NCBI RefSeq assembly: GCF_026168555.1 | Contig: NZ_CP092471.1 | Coordinates: 940,501-1,004,500 of the forward strand | Reading direction: 5' to 3' | DNA length: 64,000 nt | DNA from: Qipengyuania spongiae | Lineage (GTDB): Bacteria; Pseudomonadota; Alphaproteobacteria; Sphingomonadales; Sphingomonadaceae | Shown here: positions 44,190 through 56,352 of the stretch, one piece after another | Layout: every line of letters starts with the position of its first letter | Numbering within the stretch: position 1 is the stretch's first letter | Translations under genes and position numbers: made by a program | The notes under the pieces: generated by a model | Told to the model about the DNA's origin: nothing | The model's database searches: none | What the model saw: the letters and a program-made list of their open reading frames with translations, nothing else

Positions 44190-46391
44190 ATGGAATTCAA
44201 CGCTCCTGCAGGCGAGAACCTGTTCGACCGCTCCAAGGTGGTCGGCAAGAAGACACGTCGCATCGACGGCCCGCTCAAGGTGTCGGGCCTCGCGCCCTAC
44301 GCCGCGGAACGGCACGATGTCGCGGACAACCAGGCCTATGGCTGGATCGTCGGATCGGCGATCGCCAAGGGTCGCATCCGTTCGATGGACCTCGCCGAGG
44401 CGCGTCGTGCACCTGGCGTCCTCGCCATCGTCGCCGCGACCGAGCACGAGCCTGTAGGATCAAGCAACTGGAACATCGCCCCGCTGTTCGGCGGACGCAA
44501 CATCGCGCATTACCATCAGGCGATAGCTGTGGTCGTCGCCGAAACCTTCGAGCAGGCACGCGCCGCCGCCGGCATGATCCAGACGAGCTACGACAGTGCG
44601 GACGGGCGGTTCGATCTGGAAACCGCCAAGGAAAAGTCGCGGATCGGCACCGGTTTTTCCGGCGACAAGACCGAATCCACGCTCGGCGACTTCGACACTG
44701 CGTTCGGTGCCGCTCCGGCCACGGTCGATGCGACTTACACCACGCCCGATGAATCCCATGCCATGATGGAGCCGATGGCGACGATCGCCGCATGGGAAGG
44801 CGACCAGCTGACAGTCTGGACCTCGAACCAGATGGTCGAATGGGGCAAGACCGCGCTCGCCAGCATCCTCAAGATGGAGAAAGAGAAAGTCCGTCTGGAC
44901 TCACCCTATATCGGTGGCGGTTTCGGCGGAAAGTTGTTCGTCCGTTCCGATGCGGTGATGGCCGCGCTCGGCGCGAAGGCGGCAAAGCGTCCGGTCAAGG
45001 TCGTGATGCAGCGGCCGCTGATGTTCAACAACGCGACCCATCGCCACGCGACCATCCAGCGCGTTCGCCTCGGTGCCGAGCAGGACGGCCGGATCACCGC
45101 GATCGCGCATGAATGCTGGTCGGGCAATCTCGATGGTGAAAGCGGCGAAGACGGCACGCTCCAGACGCCGAAGCTTTACAGCGGGGCGAACCGGCTGACC
45201 GCGTCCTATGTGGCCGAACTCGACTTGCCCGAGGGCAATGCAATGCGCGCGCCGGGTGAGGCGGTGGGCCACATGGCGCTGGAAGTCGCGATGGACGAGC
45301 TCGCCGAAAAGCTCGGCATGGATCCGGTCGAACTGCGCATCCGCAACGATGCCGGCGACACGGTCCCGGGCGATCCGGACACGAAGATCTCGGACCGTCA
45401 TCTCGTGCGTTGTCTTCGCGAAGGGGCGGAGCGGTTCGGCTGGTCGAAGCGCAATCCGCAGGCGGGCTCCAACCGGCAGGGCCGCTGGCTGACCGGAATG
45501 GGCTGCGCCGCCGGCTATCGCGCCGGTCCGACCGCCAAGTCCGCCGCGCGGGTCCGCATGGATGCCGATGGACGCCTGACGGTCGAGACCGACATGACCG
45601 ATATCGGCACCGGCTCCTACACGATCATCGCACAGACCGCGGCGGAAACCATGGGCGTGCCGCTCGAACAGGTAAGCGTCGAACTGGGCGATTCCGCCTA
45701 CCCCGTGTCTTCGGGTTCGGGCGGTCAGTGGGGCGCGGCGAGCAGCACGGCGGGCGTTTATGCCGCCTGCATCAATCTGCGCCGCGCGATCGGCGAGAAG
45801 CTGGGCTTCGATGCCGATGCCGCGACCTTCGAAGGAGGTGAAGCGAGCCTCGAGGGCGAAAGCTGGCGCATCGCCGATGCCGGCGCGCTCAGTGCCGATG
45901 GCGAGATGACCTATGGCGATTTCAAGGATGGCTACGATGTCGGCACCTATGCCGGTCACTTCGCCGAGGTGAAGGTGGATGCCTTCACCGGCGAGACCTA
46001 CGTCACAAGGATGCTGGCGGTCTGCGATGCCGGGCGCATCCTCAACCCGCTTTCTGCGCGCAGCCAGGTGATTGGCGCAATGGTGATGGCGGCGGGTGCC
46101 ACCTTGATGGAAGACCTCCACGTCGACAAGCGTTTCGGCTTCTTCGCCAATCACGATCTGGCGAGTTACGAAGTGCCGGTTCATGCCGACATTCCGCATC
46201 AGGAGTGCATCTTCCTCGACACGCTCGACCCGATCGTCTCGCCGATGAAGGCCAAGGGCGTTGGCGAGCTGGGTATTTGCGGACCGGGTGCGGCCGTGGC
46301 GAACGCCGTCTACAACGCCACCGGCATTCGCGTGCGGGAATACCCACTGACGCTCGACAAGTATCTGGACCGCCTGCCCGCGATCGCCTGA
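44190..46391 (+). CDS. paoC: Aldehyde oxidoreductase molybdopterin subunit (PaoC-like)
   Basis: Catalytic subunit of 733 residues, almost identical in length to E. coli PaoC (732). Motifs are IGGGFGGKLF, NAMRAPGEAVGH, and the catalytic base Glu693 in GVGELGICGPG. The cofactor is expected to be molybdopterin cytosine dinucleotide, given the XdhC-like and MocA-like genes that follow. There is no export signal of its own, so it would leave the cell by riding on the Tat signal of PaoA. Likely substrates are aromatic or other toxic aldehydes; this is by family. Confidence 0.93.
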   Translation: MEFNAPAGENLFDRSKVVGKKTRRIDGPLKVSGLAPYAAERHDVADNQAYGWIVGSAIAKGRIRSMDLAEARRAPGVLAIVAATEHEPVGSSNWNIAPLFGGRNIAHYHQAIAVVVAETFEQARAAAGMIQTSYDSADGRFDLETAKEKSRIGTGFSGDKTESTLGDFDTAFGAAPATVDATYTTPDESHAMMEPMATIAAWEGDQLTVWTSNQMVEWGKTALASILKMEKEKVRLDSPYIGGGFGGKLFVRSDAVMAALGAKAAKRPVKVVMQRPLMFNNATHRHATIQRVRLGAEQDGRITAIAHECWSGNLDGESGEDGTLQTPKLYSGANRLTASYVAELDLPEGNAMRAPGEAVGHMALEVAMDELAEKLGMDPVELRIRNDAGDTVPGDPDTKISDRHLVRCLREGAERFGWSKRNPQAGSNRQGRWLTGMGCAAGYRAGPTAKSAARVRMDADGRLTVETDMTDIGTGSYTIIAQTAAETMGVPLEQVSVELGDSAYPVSSGSGGQWGAASSTAGVYAACINLRRAIGEKLGFDADAATFEGGEASLEGESWRIADAGALSADGEMTYGDFKDGYDVGTYAGHFAEVKVDAFTGETYVTRMLAVCDAGRILNPLSARSQVIGAMVMAAGATLMEDLHVDKRFGFFANHDLASYEVPVHADIPHQECIFLDTLDPIVSPMKAKGVGELGICGPGAAVANAVYNATGIRVREYPLTLDKYLDRLPAIA

Positions 46392-46393
46392 CG

Positions 46394-47404
46394 ATGGCGC
46401 AAGCGGAGGAAGCAGTCGGCGATGTCGGCGTGGGTGGCTGGCCGGTCCATGGGCTGGAGGACGATGTCCGCCCGCGCATGTTCGCGGTTGCCGATGCAGG
46501 CGAGGTTTTCGCGCTCGCAACTATCGTCGCCGCCGATGGCGGGCCTCGTCCGGAAGGCGCGCAGATGGTCGTCACCAACGCCGCCGCCTACGGCTTTCTT
46601 TCCGGCGGCTGCATCGAGGACGATGTCGCCCGCCACGGGCGCGAAGTCATCGATGGAGGCGATCCCCGCACCTTGGTCTATGGCGAGGGAAGCCCGTTCA
46701 TCGACATCCGCCTTCCGTGTGGCGGGCGGATCGAAGTCGCGATCGAGCGGGTCCCGCCGGACGATCCGGCGTTACAGAATTTGCGCGAGCTCACTGGAGC
46801 GAGACGTCCGGCGATGTGGCTGAGCGACGGCGAGACGCGTTTTTGTGTAGGCATCGAGGAAGCCGGCGCGGCGTCCCGGTATCCGATCGAGCGGCGCCAC
46901 GATCCAGTGCAGCGACTCGTGGTCGTGGGCTCCGATCCCTTTGCATTGGCGATTGCGGGCATGGGGCGGGCCGTCGGCTGGGACACGGTGCTGCTCAGCC
47001 CCTTCGGCCCGACCGGCGATCCGCCCTTCGGGGTCTCCTGTAACCGTCGGCCTTTGAGCGAAGCTTTCGGAGATCTGGACCTCGACCTCTGGACTGCCGT
47101 CGCGGTGGCGACACACGACCTCGAGGCGGACCGGGACGCGCTGGTGCCGAGCCTGCTGTCGCCTGCCGGCTATGTCGGGGTGCTGGGATCGCGGCGCAAG
47201 CTCGGCCAGAGGCGCGAGGGGCTGGCGGCTGCCGGACTGAGCGAGGCGCAGATCGCGCGGCTGCACGCGCCGATCGGCATCCCCATTCCCGCCGCATCGC
47301 CCTGGGAGGTCGCGGTGTCGGTCGTCGGAGAGATCATCGCACAGCGCCGCGACGCCAAAAGGGGGCGCACGAGCGGGGAGCAGCGACTGAATGCCGCCGC
47401 CTGA
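46394..47404 (+). CDS. paoD: XdhC/PaoD family molybdenum-cofactor chaperone
   Basis: A 336-residue cytosolic maturation factor that binds the sulfurated molybdenum cofactor and inserts it in the apo-enzyme. The N-terminal XdhC/CoxI domain has ATIVAADGGPRPEGAQMVV and GFLSGGCIEDDVARH. The C-terminal Rossmann domain includes LVVVGSDPFALAIAGMG and GYVGVLGSRRKLGQRRE. It begins 2 bases after paoC and overlaps mocA by 14 bases. It is required for PaoABC activity in E. coli. Confidence 0.9.
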   Translation: MAQAEEAVGDVGVGGWPVHGLEDDVRPRMFAVADAGEVFALATIVAADGGPRPEGAQMVVTNAAAYGFLSGGCIEDDVARHGREVIDGGDPRTLVYGEGSPFIDIRLPCGGRIEVAIERVPPDDPALQNLRELTGARRPAMWLSDGETRFCVGIEEAGAASRYPIERRHDPVQRLVVVGSDPFALAIAGMGRAVGWDTVLLSPFGPTGDPPFGVSCNRRPLSEAFGDLDLDLWTAVAVATHDLEADRDALVPSLLSPAGYVGVLGSRRKLGQRREGLAAAGLSEAQIARLHAPIGIPIPAASPWEVAVSVVGEIIAQRRDAKRGRTSGEQRLNAAA

Positions 47405-48005
47405 CATTCTTGCCGGTTGCCACGCCATAATCCTCGCTGCCGGTGCGGGGACGCGTTTCGACGGCGCCAAGCTGCTCGCTCCGCTGGGCGACCGGCCGCT
47501 GATCGGCTGGGCAGTCGCGGCCGCGCTCGCCTCTCGGGTCGAAAGCGTTACCGTGGTTCTCGGCGCGCGGGCGGATCGTGTGCTGGCTGCGCTCGACGCG
47601 TTCTCGGATACGCGCCTGCGAAGCATGGTGTGCGAAGGCTGGGCTGAAGGTCTGTCCGCCTCGCTCCGTTGTGGGCTCGCCGCTCTGCCGGCCGATGTCC
47701 GGGCGGCGGCGATCTTTCTCGGCGACATGCCCCGTTGCCGCGCTGCGGTGGCCGACGCGATGCTCATGCGCGTTCTCGCCGGAGCGCCTGCGGCCATGCC
47801 GGAATTTGCCGGACAACCGGGCCATCCCGTAGCGATCGCGCCGCAATTGTTCGGTGCGCTCCGCAATCTCACCGGGGACCGGGGCGCTCGTGCGGTTCTG
47901 GAAGCGACGCCGGGCGCCGTCCGGGTTCCGCTCGACGATCACGGCTGTATCGAGGATGTCGATGCGAGGAATGACCTCCAACGGCTCGCCCGCAGTCGTT
48001 CTTGA
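47391..48005 (+). CDS. mocA: Molybdenum cofactor cytidylyltransferase (MocA-like)
   Basis: A 204-residue nucleotidyltransferase. The N-terminal signature LAAGAGTRFDGAKLL fits MobA/MocA enzymes, and FLGDMPRC and GQPGHPVAI follow. MocA joins CMP to molybdopterin, giving the MCD form used by PaoC-type enzymes. Its place in this operon favours MocA over MobA (GMP) activity. In E. coli mocA lies elsewhere, so this operon is more self-contained. Confidence 0.87.
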   Translation: MPPPDILAGCHAIILAAGAGTRFDGAKLLAPLGDRPLIGWAVAAALASRVESVTVVLGARADRVLAALDAFSDTRLRSMVCEGWAEGLSASLRCGLAALPADVRAAAIFLGDMPRCRAAVADAMLMRVLAGAPAAMPEFAGQPGHPVAIAPQLFGALRNLTGDRGARAVLEATPGAVRVPLDDHGCIEDVDARNDLQRLARSRS

Positions 48006-48105
48006 GCCCGTTTGTGCAGGACCTCCGCGCGGTTCACGTCGTCCCGCGCTGGCAAAGCCGTCATCTCCTTGATAGGCGCGTCGTCTACCGAGGAGATTGC
48101 CGGAC

Positions 48106-48990
48106 ATGCCGACCACCCCCCTGCCGAAGATGCGTTCCTGGCTGTTCGCGCCGGGCGACAGCGCCCGCAAGATGGAAAAGGCGCTGGGCGGCTCGGCGGA
48201 TATCGTCATCCTCGATCTCGAAGACGCGGTCGCCATCCCGCAGAAGCCCGAGGCGCGCCGGATGGTCGCCGAATTTCTGGCCAAGAACGCCGAGCATCGC
48301 GCGCGCATCTGGGTGAGAGTCAATCCGCTCGACGGGGAATGGACCGCGGCCGATCTCGACGCGGTGATGCCCGCGCGGCCCGGCGGCATCCTGCTACCCA
48401 AGGCGGAGGGCGGCCACGATGTCGAGGCGCTGGACGTGATGCTGACCGCGCAGGAACGGGCGCATGGAATCGAGGAAGGTTCGACCCCCGTCGCCGCGCT
48501 GGTGACGGAGACCGCCGCCGCGATGTTCACCACCGGGACCTATCGCGGCGTGCCGCGTCTCGTCGCGATGACTTGGGGCGCTGAAGACCTGGCAGATGCG
48601 GTCGGCGCGCTCGACAATGTCGAGGCCGACGGGCGCTACCGCCCCGCCTTCGAACTCGCGCGCAGCCTCTGCCTGATGGGCGCGGCCAAGGCGGGCGTCC
48701 TGCCGATCGAGACGATCATGGGTGATTTCCGCGATCTCGACGGCCTCAAGGCACGGGCGGCGCAGGTCCGGCGCGACGGCTATCGGGGGATGCTGGCGAT
48801 CCATCCGGCCCAGGTCGAAGTGATCAACGCCGCCTTCACCCCGAGCAAGGATGAGGTCGCCGAAGCGCGCGAGATCGTTGCGTTGTTCGAAGCCAATCCG
48901 GGCGCCGGCACGATCGGCTGGCGCAAGGGAATGCTCGACCGGCCGCACCTTTCGCGCGCGAAGCAGCTGCTCGCCCAGCTGGAGGGGTAA
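48106..48990 (+). CDS. HpcH/HpaI family CoA ester lyase (CitE-like)
   Basis: A 294-residue aldolase-fold lyase. Motifs are SWLFAPGDSARKMEKA, ILDLEDAVAIPQK (metal-binding Asp/Glu), RVNPLDG, LVTETAAAMF and TWGAEDLADAVG. This places it with the malyl-CoA/methylmalyl-CoA/citrate lyase beta group. No citrate lyase alpha or gamma subunits are near, so a stand-alone malyl-CoA or citramalyl-CoA type activity is more likely. The ATG at 48106 has AGGAG 10 bases before it; an in-frame TTG at 48097 is less likely. The upstream gap of 100 bases shows nothing distinct. Confidence 0.85.
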   Translation: MPTTPLPKMRSWLFAPGDSARKMEKALGGSADIVILDLEDAVAIPQKPEARRMVAEFLAKNAEHRARIWVRVNPLDGEWTAADLDAVMPARPGGILLPKAEGGHDVEALDVMLTAQERAHGIEEGSTPVAALVTETAAAMFTTGTYRGVPRLVAMTWGAEDLADAVGALDNVEADGRYRPAFELARSLCLMGAAKAGVLPIETIMGDFRDLDGLKARAAQVRRDGYRGMLAIHPAQVEVINAAFTPSKDEVAEAREIVALFEANPGAGTIGWRKGMLDRPHLSRAKQLLAQLEG

Positions 48991-49021
48991 GCCTAGGGGG
49001 AGGCGCGCCGCACACGACGCC

Positions 49022-49049
49022 TTGCATTGTCCCGTGGCTTGCCTAGACC
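49022..49049 (+). promoter_or_regulatory. Candidate promoter of the TolB-propeller amidohydrolase
   Basis: TTGCAT (49022-49027), 16 bases, TAGACC (49044-49049), 26 bases before the start codon. The -10 half is part of GCTTGCCTAGACC, nearly repeated at 62168-62180 before another gene. Confidence 0.35.
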
Positions 49050-49075
49050 GGCGCGATCTTCGGGGAGAACACCAC

Positions 49076-52402
<3,327 letters not shown>

Positions 52403-52408
52403 CCCCGC

Positions 52409-53755
52409 CTAGTCCAGGGCGCGGACATGGCGCAGGAACTCGTCGACCCTGTTCCGCAGGGTCGACGCCTGCCCTTCCAGCTCGGTCGCCGAATTGAGCA
52501 CCTGGCTAGCCGCGCTGCCGGTCGACATGGCGGTTTCGCGAACCTGGGCGATGCTGTCCGCCACCTCATCCGATCCGCGCGCGGCGAGGTCGATGCTGCG
52601 GGCGAGATCCTGACCGGCGACGGATTGCTGGTCGACCGCGCTCGCGATCGAGATGGCGGTCGTCTCGAGCTGCTTGATCTGTTCGCCGATCGAGCGCAGC
52701 GCGGTGACGCTCGCCCCGGTGGAATCCTGCATCGCGCGGATCTGCTGGGCGACCTCGTCGGTAGCCTTGCTGGTCTGCGCGGCGAGTTCCTTTACTTCGC
52801 TCGCGACGACGGCGAAACCGCGTCCGGCCTCGCCACCGCGGGCCGCCTCGATGCTGGCGTTGAGGGCAAGGAGATTGGTGCGCTGGGCGATCGACTGGAT
52901 CAGCTCGACGATCTGGCCGACCTGTTCGGCGGAATCCGACAAGGCGGAGATCGTACCGTCGGCATCGGCCGCCGTCTTGGTCGCCTTGCGCGCCAGCTCG
53001 GCGGAATTCGTGGCCTGGCGGCTGATCTCGCCGATCGACATTGCGAATTCGTCCGAGGCGGCGGCCGCGGCGGTCATGCCCTTCGACGCCTGGTCCATCG
53101 AATTGGATACCGTGCCCGTCTGCGAGACGGACTGTTCCGCAGCAGAAGCCATTGAACTGGCCGTCCCCTGAAGCTGACTCGAGGCGGCAGCGACCCCGGC
53201 GACCACGTTGCCGATATTGGTTTCGAACTGCGTTGCCAGCCGGCTAAGCTCCTCCTTACGCAAGTCAGCACTGGCGGTGCGGTCGGCAAAGAGTTCATCG
53301 AGCTTGTGCCCAGCCTTTACGAAATACTCGAACGAACGGGCAAGCTGGCCCAGTTCGTCACGGCGGTTCACCCCGCTGATCTCGATATCGCGCGAACCCT
53401 GGGCAAGCCGCTTCATTTCCTGCGTCATCGAGAGAAAATCGTCGATCACATACTTTTCTATGAAGGCAACGGCGGCCGTCGTGAGCGTGAGAGACATAAC
53501 CGTGAGGAGGATGATCGCCGTGCGGGCCGTCGGAACCCAGGCGGCGTCCGAAAAGCCGAGCAGAGCCAGCAGGGCGACAGCGATCAGGCTTCCCTGACCG
53601 AGCAAGGTCGCAAGACGCACCTTTTGCTTGAGGCCGAGCGCGAAGAACCACCGGCTGATCGGGGTGGTTTTCGCCCTCCGCTCGACCCGGGTGACTTCGA
53701 CCGCGGATACTTCGTTGCGATCGATGTCACTCATCAACCCGGATTGCGCGTTCAT
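52409..53755 (-). CDS. Methyl-accepting chemotaxis protein without periplasmic ligand domain
   Basis: A 448-residue transducer. Two hydrophobic helices (about 50-68 and 76-98) are separated by a very short loop, then HAMP and the coiled-coil signalling domain. The CheA/CheW-contact tip is [35 protein letters not shown] in outline (canonical). With no periplasmic sensor, it probably reads membrane, redox or cytosolic state. There is no C-terminal CheR-binding pentapeptide. A second ATG at 53734 is possible. It is last of the chemotaxis cluster, with its own CtrA-like box upstream, and converges on the amidohydrolase gene with 6 bases between. Confidence 0.91.
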   Translation of the reverse strand: MNAQSGLMSDIDRNEVSAVEVTRVERRAKTTPISRWFFALGLKQKVRLATLLGQGSLIAVALLALLGFSDAAWVPTARTAIILLTVMSLTLTTAAVAFIEKYVIDDFLSMTQEMKRLAQGSRDIEISGVNRRDELGQLARSFEYFVKAGHKLDELFADRTASADLRKEELSRLATQFETNIGNVVAGVAAASSQLQGTASSMASAAEQSVSQTGTVSNSMDQASKGMTAAAAASDEFAMSIGEISRQATNSAELARKATKTAADADGTISALSDSAEQVGQIVELIQSIAQRTNLLALNASIEAARGGEAGRGFAVVASEVKELAAQTSKATDEVAQQIRAMQDSTGASVTALRSIGEQIKQLETTAISIASAVDQQSVAGQDLARSIDLAARGSDEVADSIAQVRETAMSTGSAASQVLNSATELEGQASTLRNRVDEFLRHVRALD

Positions 53756-53798
53756 GCCGTATTCCTGCCCTGATTATGCTCCTTCCTGCGGGAGGAAG

Positions 53799-53815
53799 GT
53801 TGATTTGAAGTTAAG
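53799..53815 (-). promoter_or_regulatory. CtrA-like box before the methyl-accepting protein
   Basis: On the minus strand TTAA-N7-TCAAC matches seven of eight consensus bases plus the trailing C. It lies about 44 bases before the start codon at 53755. Read on the plus strand it is TTGA-N7-TTAA. Confidence 0.5.
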
Positions 53816-53824
53816 GATGCCTTT

Positions 53825-55390
53825 TCAGGCCGCGCGGCCATCGCTCTCTGCGAGTTTCAGAGCGGCGATCTTTCCTTCGGGCTGGACGGCCTGGGGAAAG
53901 AGCCGGGGCGCTTCGATCCTCCGTCCGAGATATTGCGGAATGTCACTGGCCGGCATCGCCTTGAAGTAATGCCAGCCCTGGATCGTGTCGCATCCGGCGG
54001 CACGGACCATCTCGGCCTGCTCGCGGGTTTCGACGCCTTCGGCGGTCACGCCCATGTTCATCGCCCGCGCCACGGTTATCGAGGATAGCATCATCGCACG
54101 GCTGCCATCGTCGTGCCCCGCATTCGCGATCAGGCTGCGGTCGAGCTTCAGCTTCTCGAAGCGGAACCGGCGCAGGAAGCCGAAGGAGGCGTAGCCGGTC
54201 CCGAAATCGTCGAGCACCACCTTCACTCCAAAGCCGCGGATGACCCCGAGGCTGCGCTCCGCAACCTTGGGGTCGATCACCAGGCAGGTCTCGGTGATCT
54301 CCAGCTCGAGACGTTCGGGATCGAAGCCGGTCTCTTCCAGGATCTGGCCGAGCTGGATGGGAAATTCGGGATTGCGCAGCTGCGCGGCGGATATGTTCAC
54401 CGACAGCTTGATGCCCTCCCAGGCAAGCGCATCGCGGCAGGCGCGGCGCAGCACCCACAGACCGATGGGATTGATCAGGCCCGATTTTTCAGCGGCAGGG
54501 ATGAACACGTCCGGCCCGATCGCTCCGCGGCCGGGCGGGTTCCATCGTATGAGCGATTCCACCGCTACCACACGGCGCGAATCGCAATGCACCAGCGGCT
54601 GGTAGTGCAGATCGAATTCCTGGTTGGCGAGCGCGCTGCGCAGGTCGTCGTCGAGTTCGCGGGTCTGCTCGCGAGAGCGGTCGAAGTCCGGGATGAACCA
54701 GGTGCAGCGGCCTTTGCCCGCGCGCTTGGATTCGTACATCGCGACATCGGCGCGCCGGAGCATTTCGGACGAGGCGACAGCCGCCCCGCTCGTGCTTCGC
54801 GTGAGACCGATGCTGGCCCCGAGATTGAGACGGCGCTCGCCGATATGGATCGCGGCCGAGAGGCGCTCGATCGCCTTGCGGCTCAACCCCTCGACGATGT
54901 TTCCGGCGAGCGGCCCTTCCTTGACCAGGGCGAACTCGTCTCCGCCCAAGCGATAGACCGATGCCTCGCCCTTGCAAATCCCCATCAGGATCGAGGCGCA
55001 TTCGCGGATTGTCTCGTCGCCGATCTGATGCCCGTATTGTTCGTTGACCAGCACGAAGCCGTCTAGATCCACGAGCGCGATCGCCATTTCGCCGGCGTCG
55101 CGCGAGAGATGAAGGTAATCGGCATGCAGCGCACGGCGATTGGGCAGGCCGGTCAGGCTGTCCATCAGGGCGAGCTTCTCGACCGATATCGACTGACGGA
55201 TGCCGTGGAGAACCAGCAGAGCGGCTGCGCAAGCGAAAGCGACGGAGCCGCCGACGAGCGGGGCCAGTCCGAACCTGCCATCGACGATCAACGCCGCGAC
55301 GACCATCGCGAACATCCCGGAAAGGATTGCGACAGGTATGAAGACCACGGCGCGCATGTCCGGTCTCACGGGAGTGTTCGTTCCTGCCAC
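53825..55390 (-). CDS. Membrane GGDEF/EAL c-di-GMP enzyme in the chemotaxis cluster
   Basis: A 521-residue protein. Two helices at the N-terminus (about residues 12-32 and 38-58) lack an extended periplasmic domain; GGDEF follows (about 75-235) with intact RLGGDEFAL, and EAL (about 250-495) has ESL in the signature place (VESLIRW). The other EAL catalytic residues are present (ISAAQL Asn, ITET Glu, DDFGTGYAS, LKLDRS, AEGVET). Both activities are possible. The start is uncertain: GTG at 55390 has AAGGA just upstream; ATG at 55417 and 55462 are alternatives. It lies between cheR and the methyl-accepting gene, all on one strand, which ties c-di-GMP to this chemosensory system. Confidence 0.88.
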   Translation of the reverse strand: MAGTNTPVRPDMRAVVFIPVAILSGMFAMVVAALIVDGRFGLAPLVGGSVAFACAAALLVLHGIRQSISVEKLALMDSLTGLPNRRALHADYLHLSRDAGEMAIALVDLDGFVLVNEQYGHQIGDETIRECASILMGICKGEASVYRLGGDEFALVKEGPLAGNIVEGLSRKAIERLSAAIHIGERRLNLGASIGLTRSTSGAAVASSEMLRRADVAMYESKRAGKGRCTWFIPDFDRSREQTRELDDDLRSALANQEFDLHYQPLVHCDSRRVVAVESLIRWNPPGRGAIGPDVFIPAAEKSGLINPIGLWVLRRACRDALAWEGIKLSVNISAAQLRNPEFPIQLGQILEETGFDPERLELEITETCLVIDPKVAERSLGVIRGFGVKVVLDDFGTGYASFGFLRRFRFEKLKLDRSLIANAGHDDGSRAMMLSSITVARAMNMGVTAEGVETREQAEMVRAAGCDTIQGWHYFKAMPASDIPQYLGRRIEAPRLFPQAVQPEGKIAALKLAESDGRAA

Positions 55391-55488
55391 GTGTTCCTTT
55401 CGGCCAAGCGCTAGCATGGGCCGACTAGACCGTTGGGGGATAAGGAACGGTAAACTCCGCATTCACGCTGAGCGGCCATCGCATGCAC

Positions 55489-56352
55489 TCAGCCGATCGC
55501 CGCGCGAGGCATCGGCATCGCCGGGGCAATCGCGGGCTGGCGCGGAACGCAAAGAGAGCAGCCGTGGAGGCCGGGATCGAACTTTTCGGTCTGGCCGACC
55601 ACCGTCTCGCCCGCGCCGAGCATCAGCCAGCCATCGCTGCGGACTGCGGCGGACAGGCGATCGAAAGCGCGGGCCCGGGTGCAGCGATCGAAATAGAGAA
55701 GGACGTTGCGACACAGGACGAGATCGAACCGGCCCGGCGCGGGTGGCGCATCCAGCAGACTGCGCTGCTGGTGGCGCAGCATCGACAGAATATCGTCGTT
55801 CGCCTGCCAGCCGTCTCCGGTCTCGCTGAAGAATTCGAGCATCTGGGCGATGGTAATCCCGCGCTGGATCTCGAACTGGGAGTAATGGCCCTTGCGAGCC
55901 GTTTCGATCACGCTTTTCGACACATCGGTGGCCACGATATCGATCGTCCAGCCGTCCCAGGCTTGCGGCTGTGCCCTGAACAGCATCGCGAGCGAAAGCG
56001 CCTCCTGCCCGGTCGAGCATCCTGCCGACCAGATCGACAGGCGGCGCGAACCGGCGCGCTTCTGCGCCAGGTCGGGGAGGATGCGCTCGGCCAGCGTCTG
56101 GAACGAGAGATGATCGCGAAAGAAGTAGGTCTCGTTGTTGATGAGCGCCTCGACCACCTCGTCGGCGAGAAGCGGATCGCCGCCATCCGCCATGAGGCAA
56201 ACGAGCTGGTCGACATTGCTGATGCCACGCTCCCGAAACACGCAAGACAGGGCCGAGGGAACGCGCCAGAGGCGGCTTTCCGTCAGTTCCTGCCCGGTCC
56301 GGGCAGCCAGCAGATCGGCGATGACGCGGATCGGAGCGTCGCTCAGCCGCAC
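55489..56352 (-). CDS. cheR: Chemotaxis protein methyltransferase CheR
   Basis: Methylates glutamates of methyl-accepting proteins using SAM. At 287 residues it has the N-terminal helical domain, then NNETYFFRD, the SAM site WSAGCSTGQEALSLAML and the RNVLLYFD motif, all typical. The GTG start at 56352 follows GAGGAAG and overlaps the cheB stop by 10 bases; the longer upstream frame is cheB shadow. Confidence 0.92.
   Translation of the reverse strand: MRLSDAPIRVIADLLAARTGQELTESRLWRVPSALSCVFRERGISNVDQLVCLMADGGDPLLADEVVEALINNETYFFRDHLSFQTLAERILPDLAQKRAGSRRLSIWSAGCSTGQEALSLAMLFRAQPQAWDGWTIDIVATDVSKSVIETARKGHYSQFEIQRGITIAQMLEFFSETGDGWQANDDILSMLRHQQRSLLDAPPAPGRFDLVLCRNVLLYFDRCTRARAFDRLSAAVRSDGWLMLGAGETVVGQTEKFDPGLHGCSLCVPRQPAIAPAMPMPRAAIG

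Noticed and set aside
44901..46520. 539-residue open frame on the minus strand opposite the molybdopterin subunit
   Set aside because: No recognisable domain, and the sense gene has all catalytic motifs.
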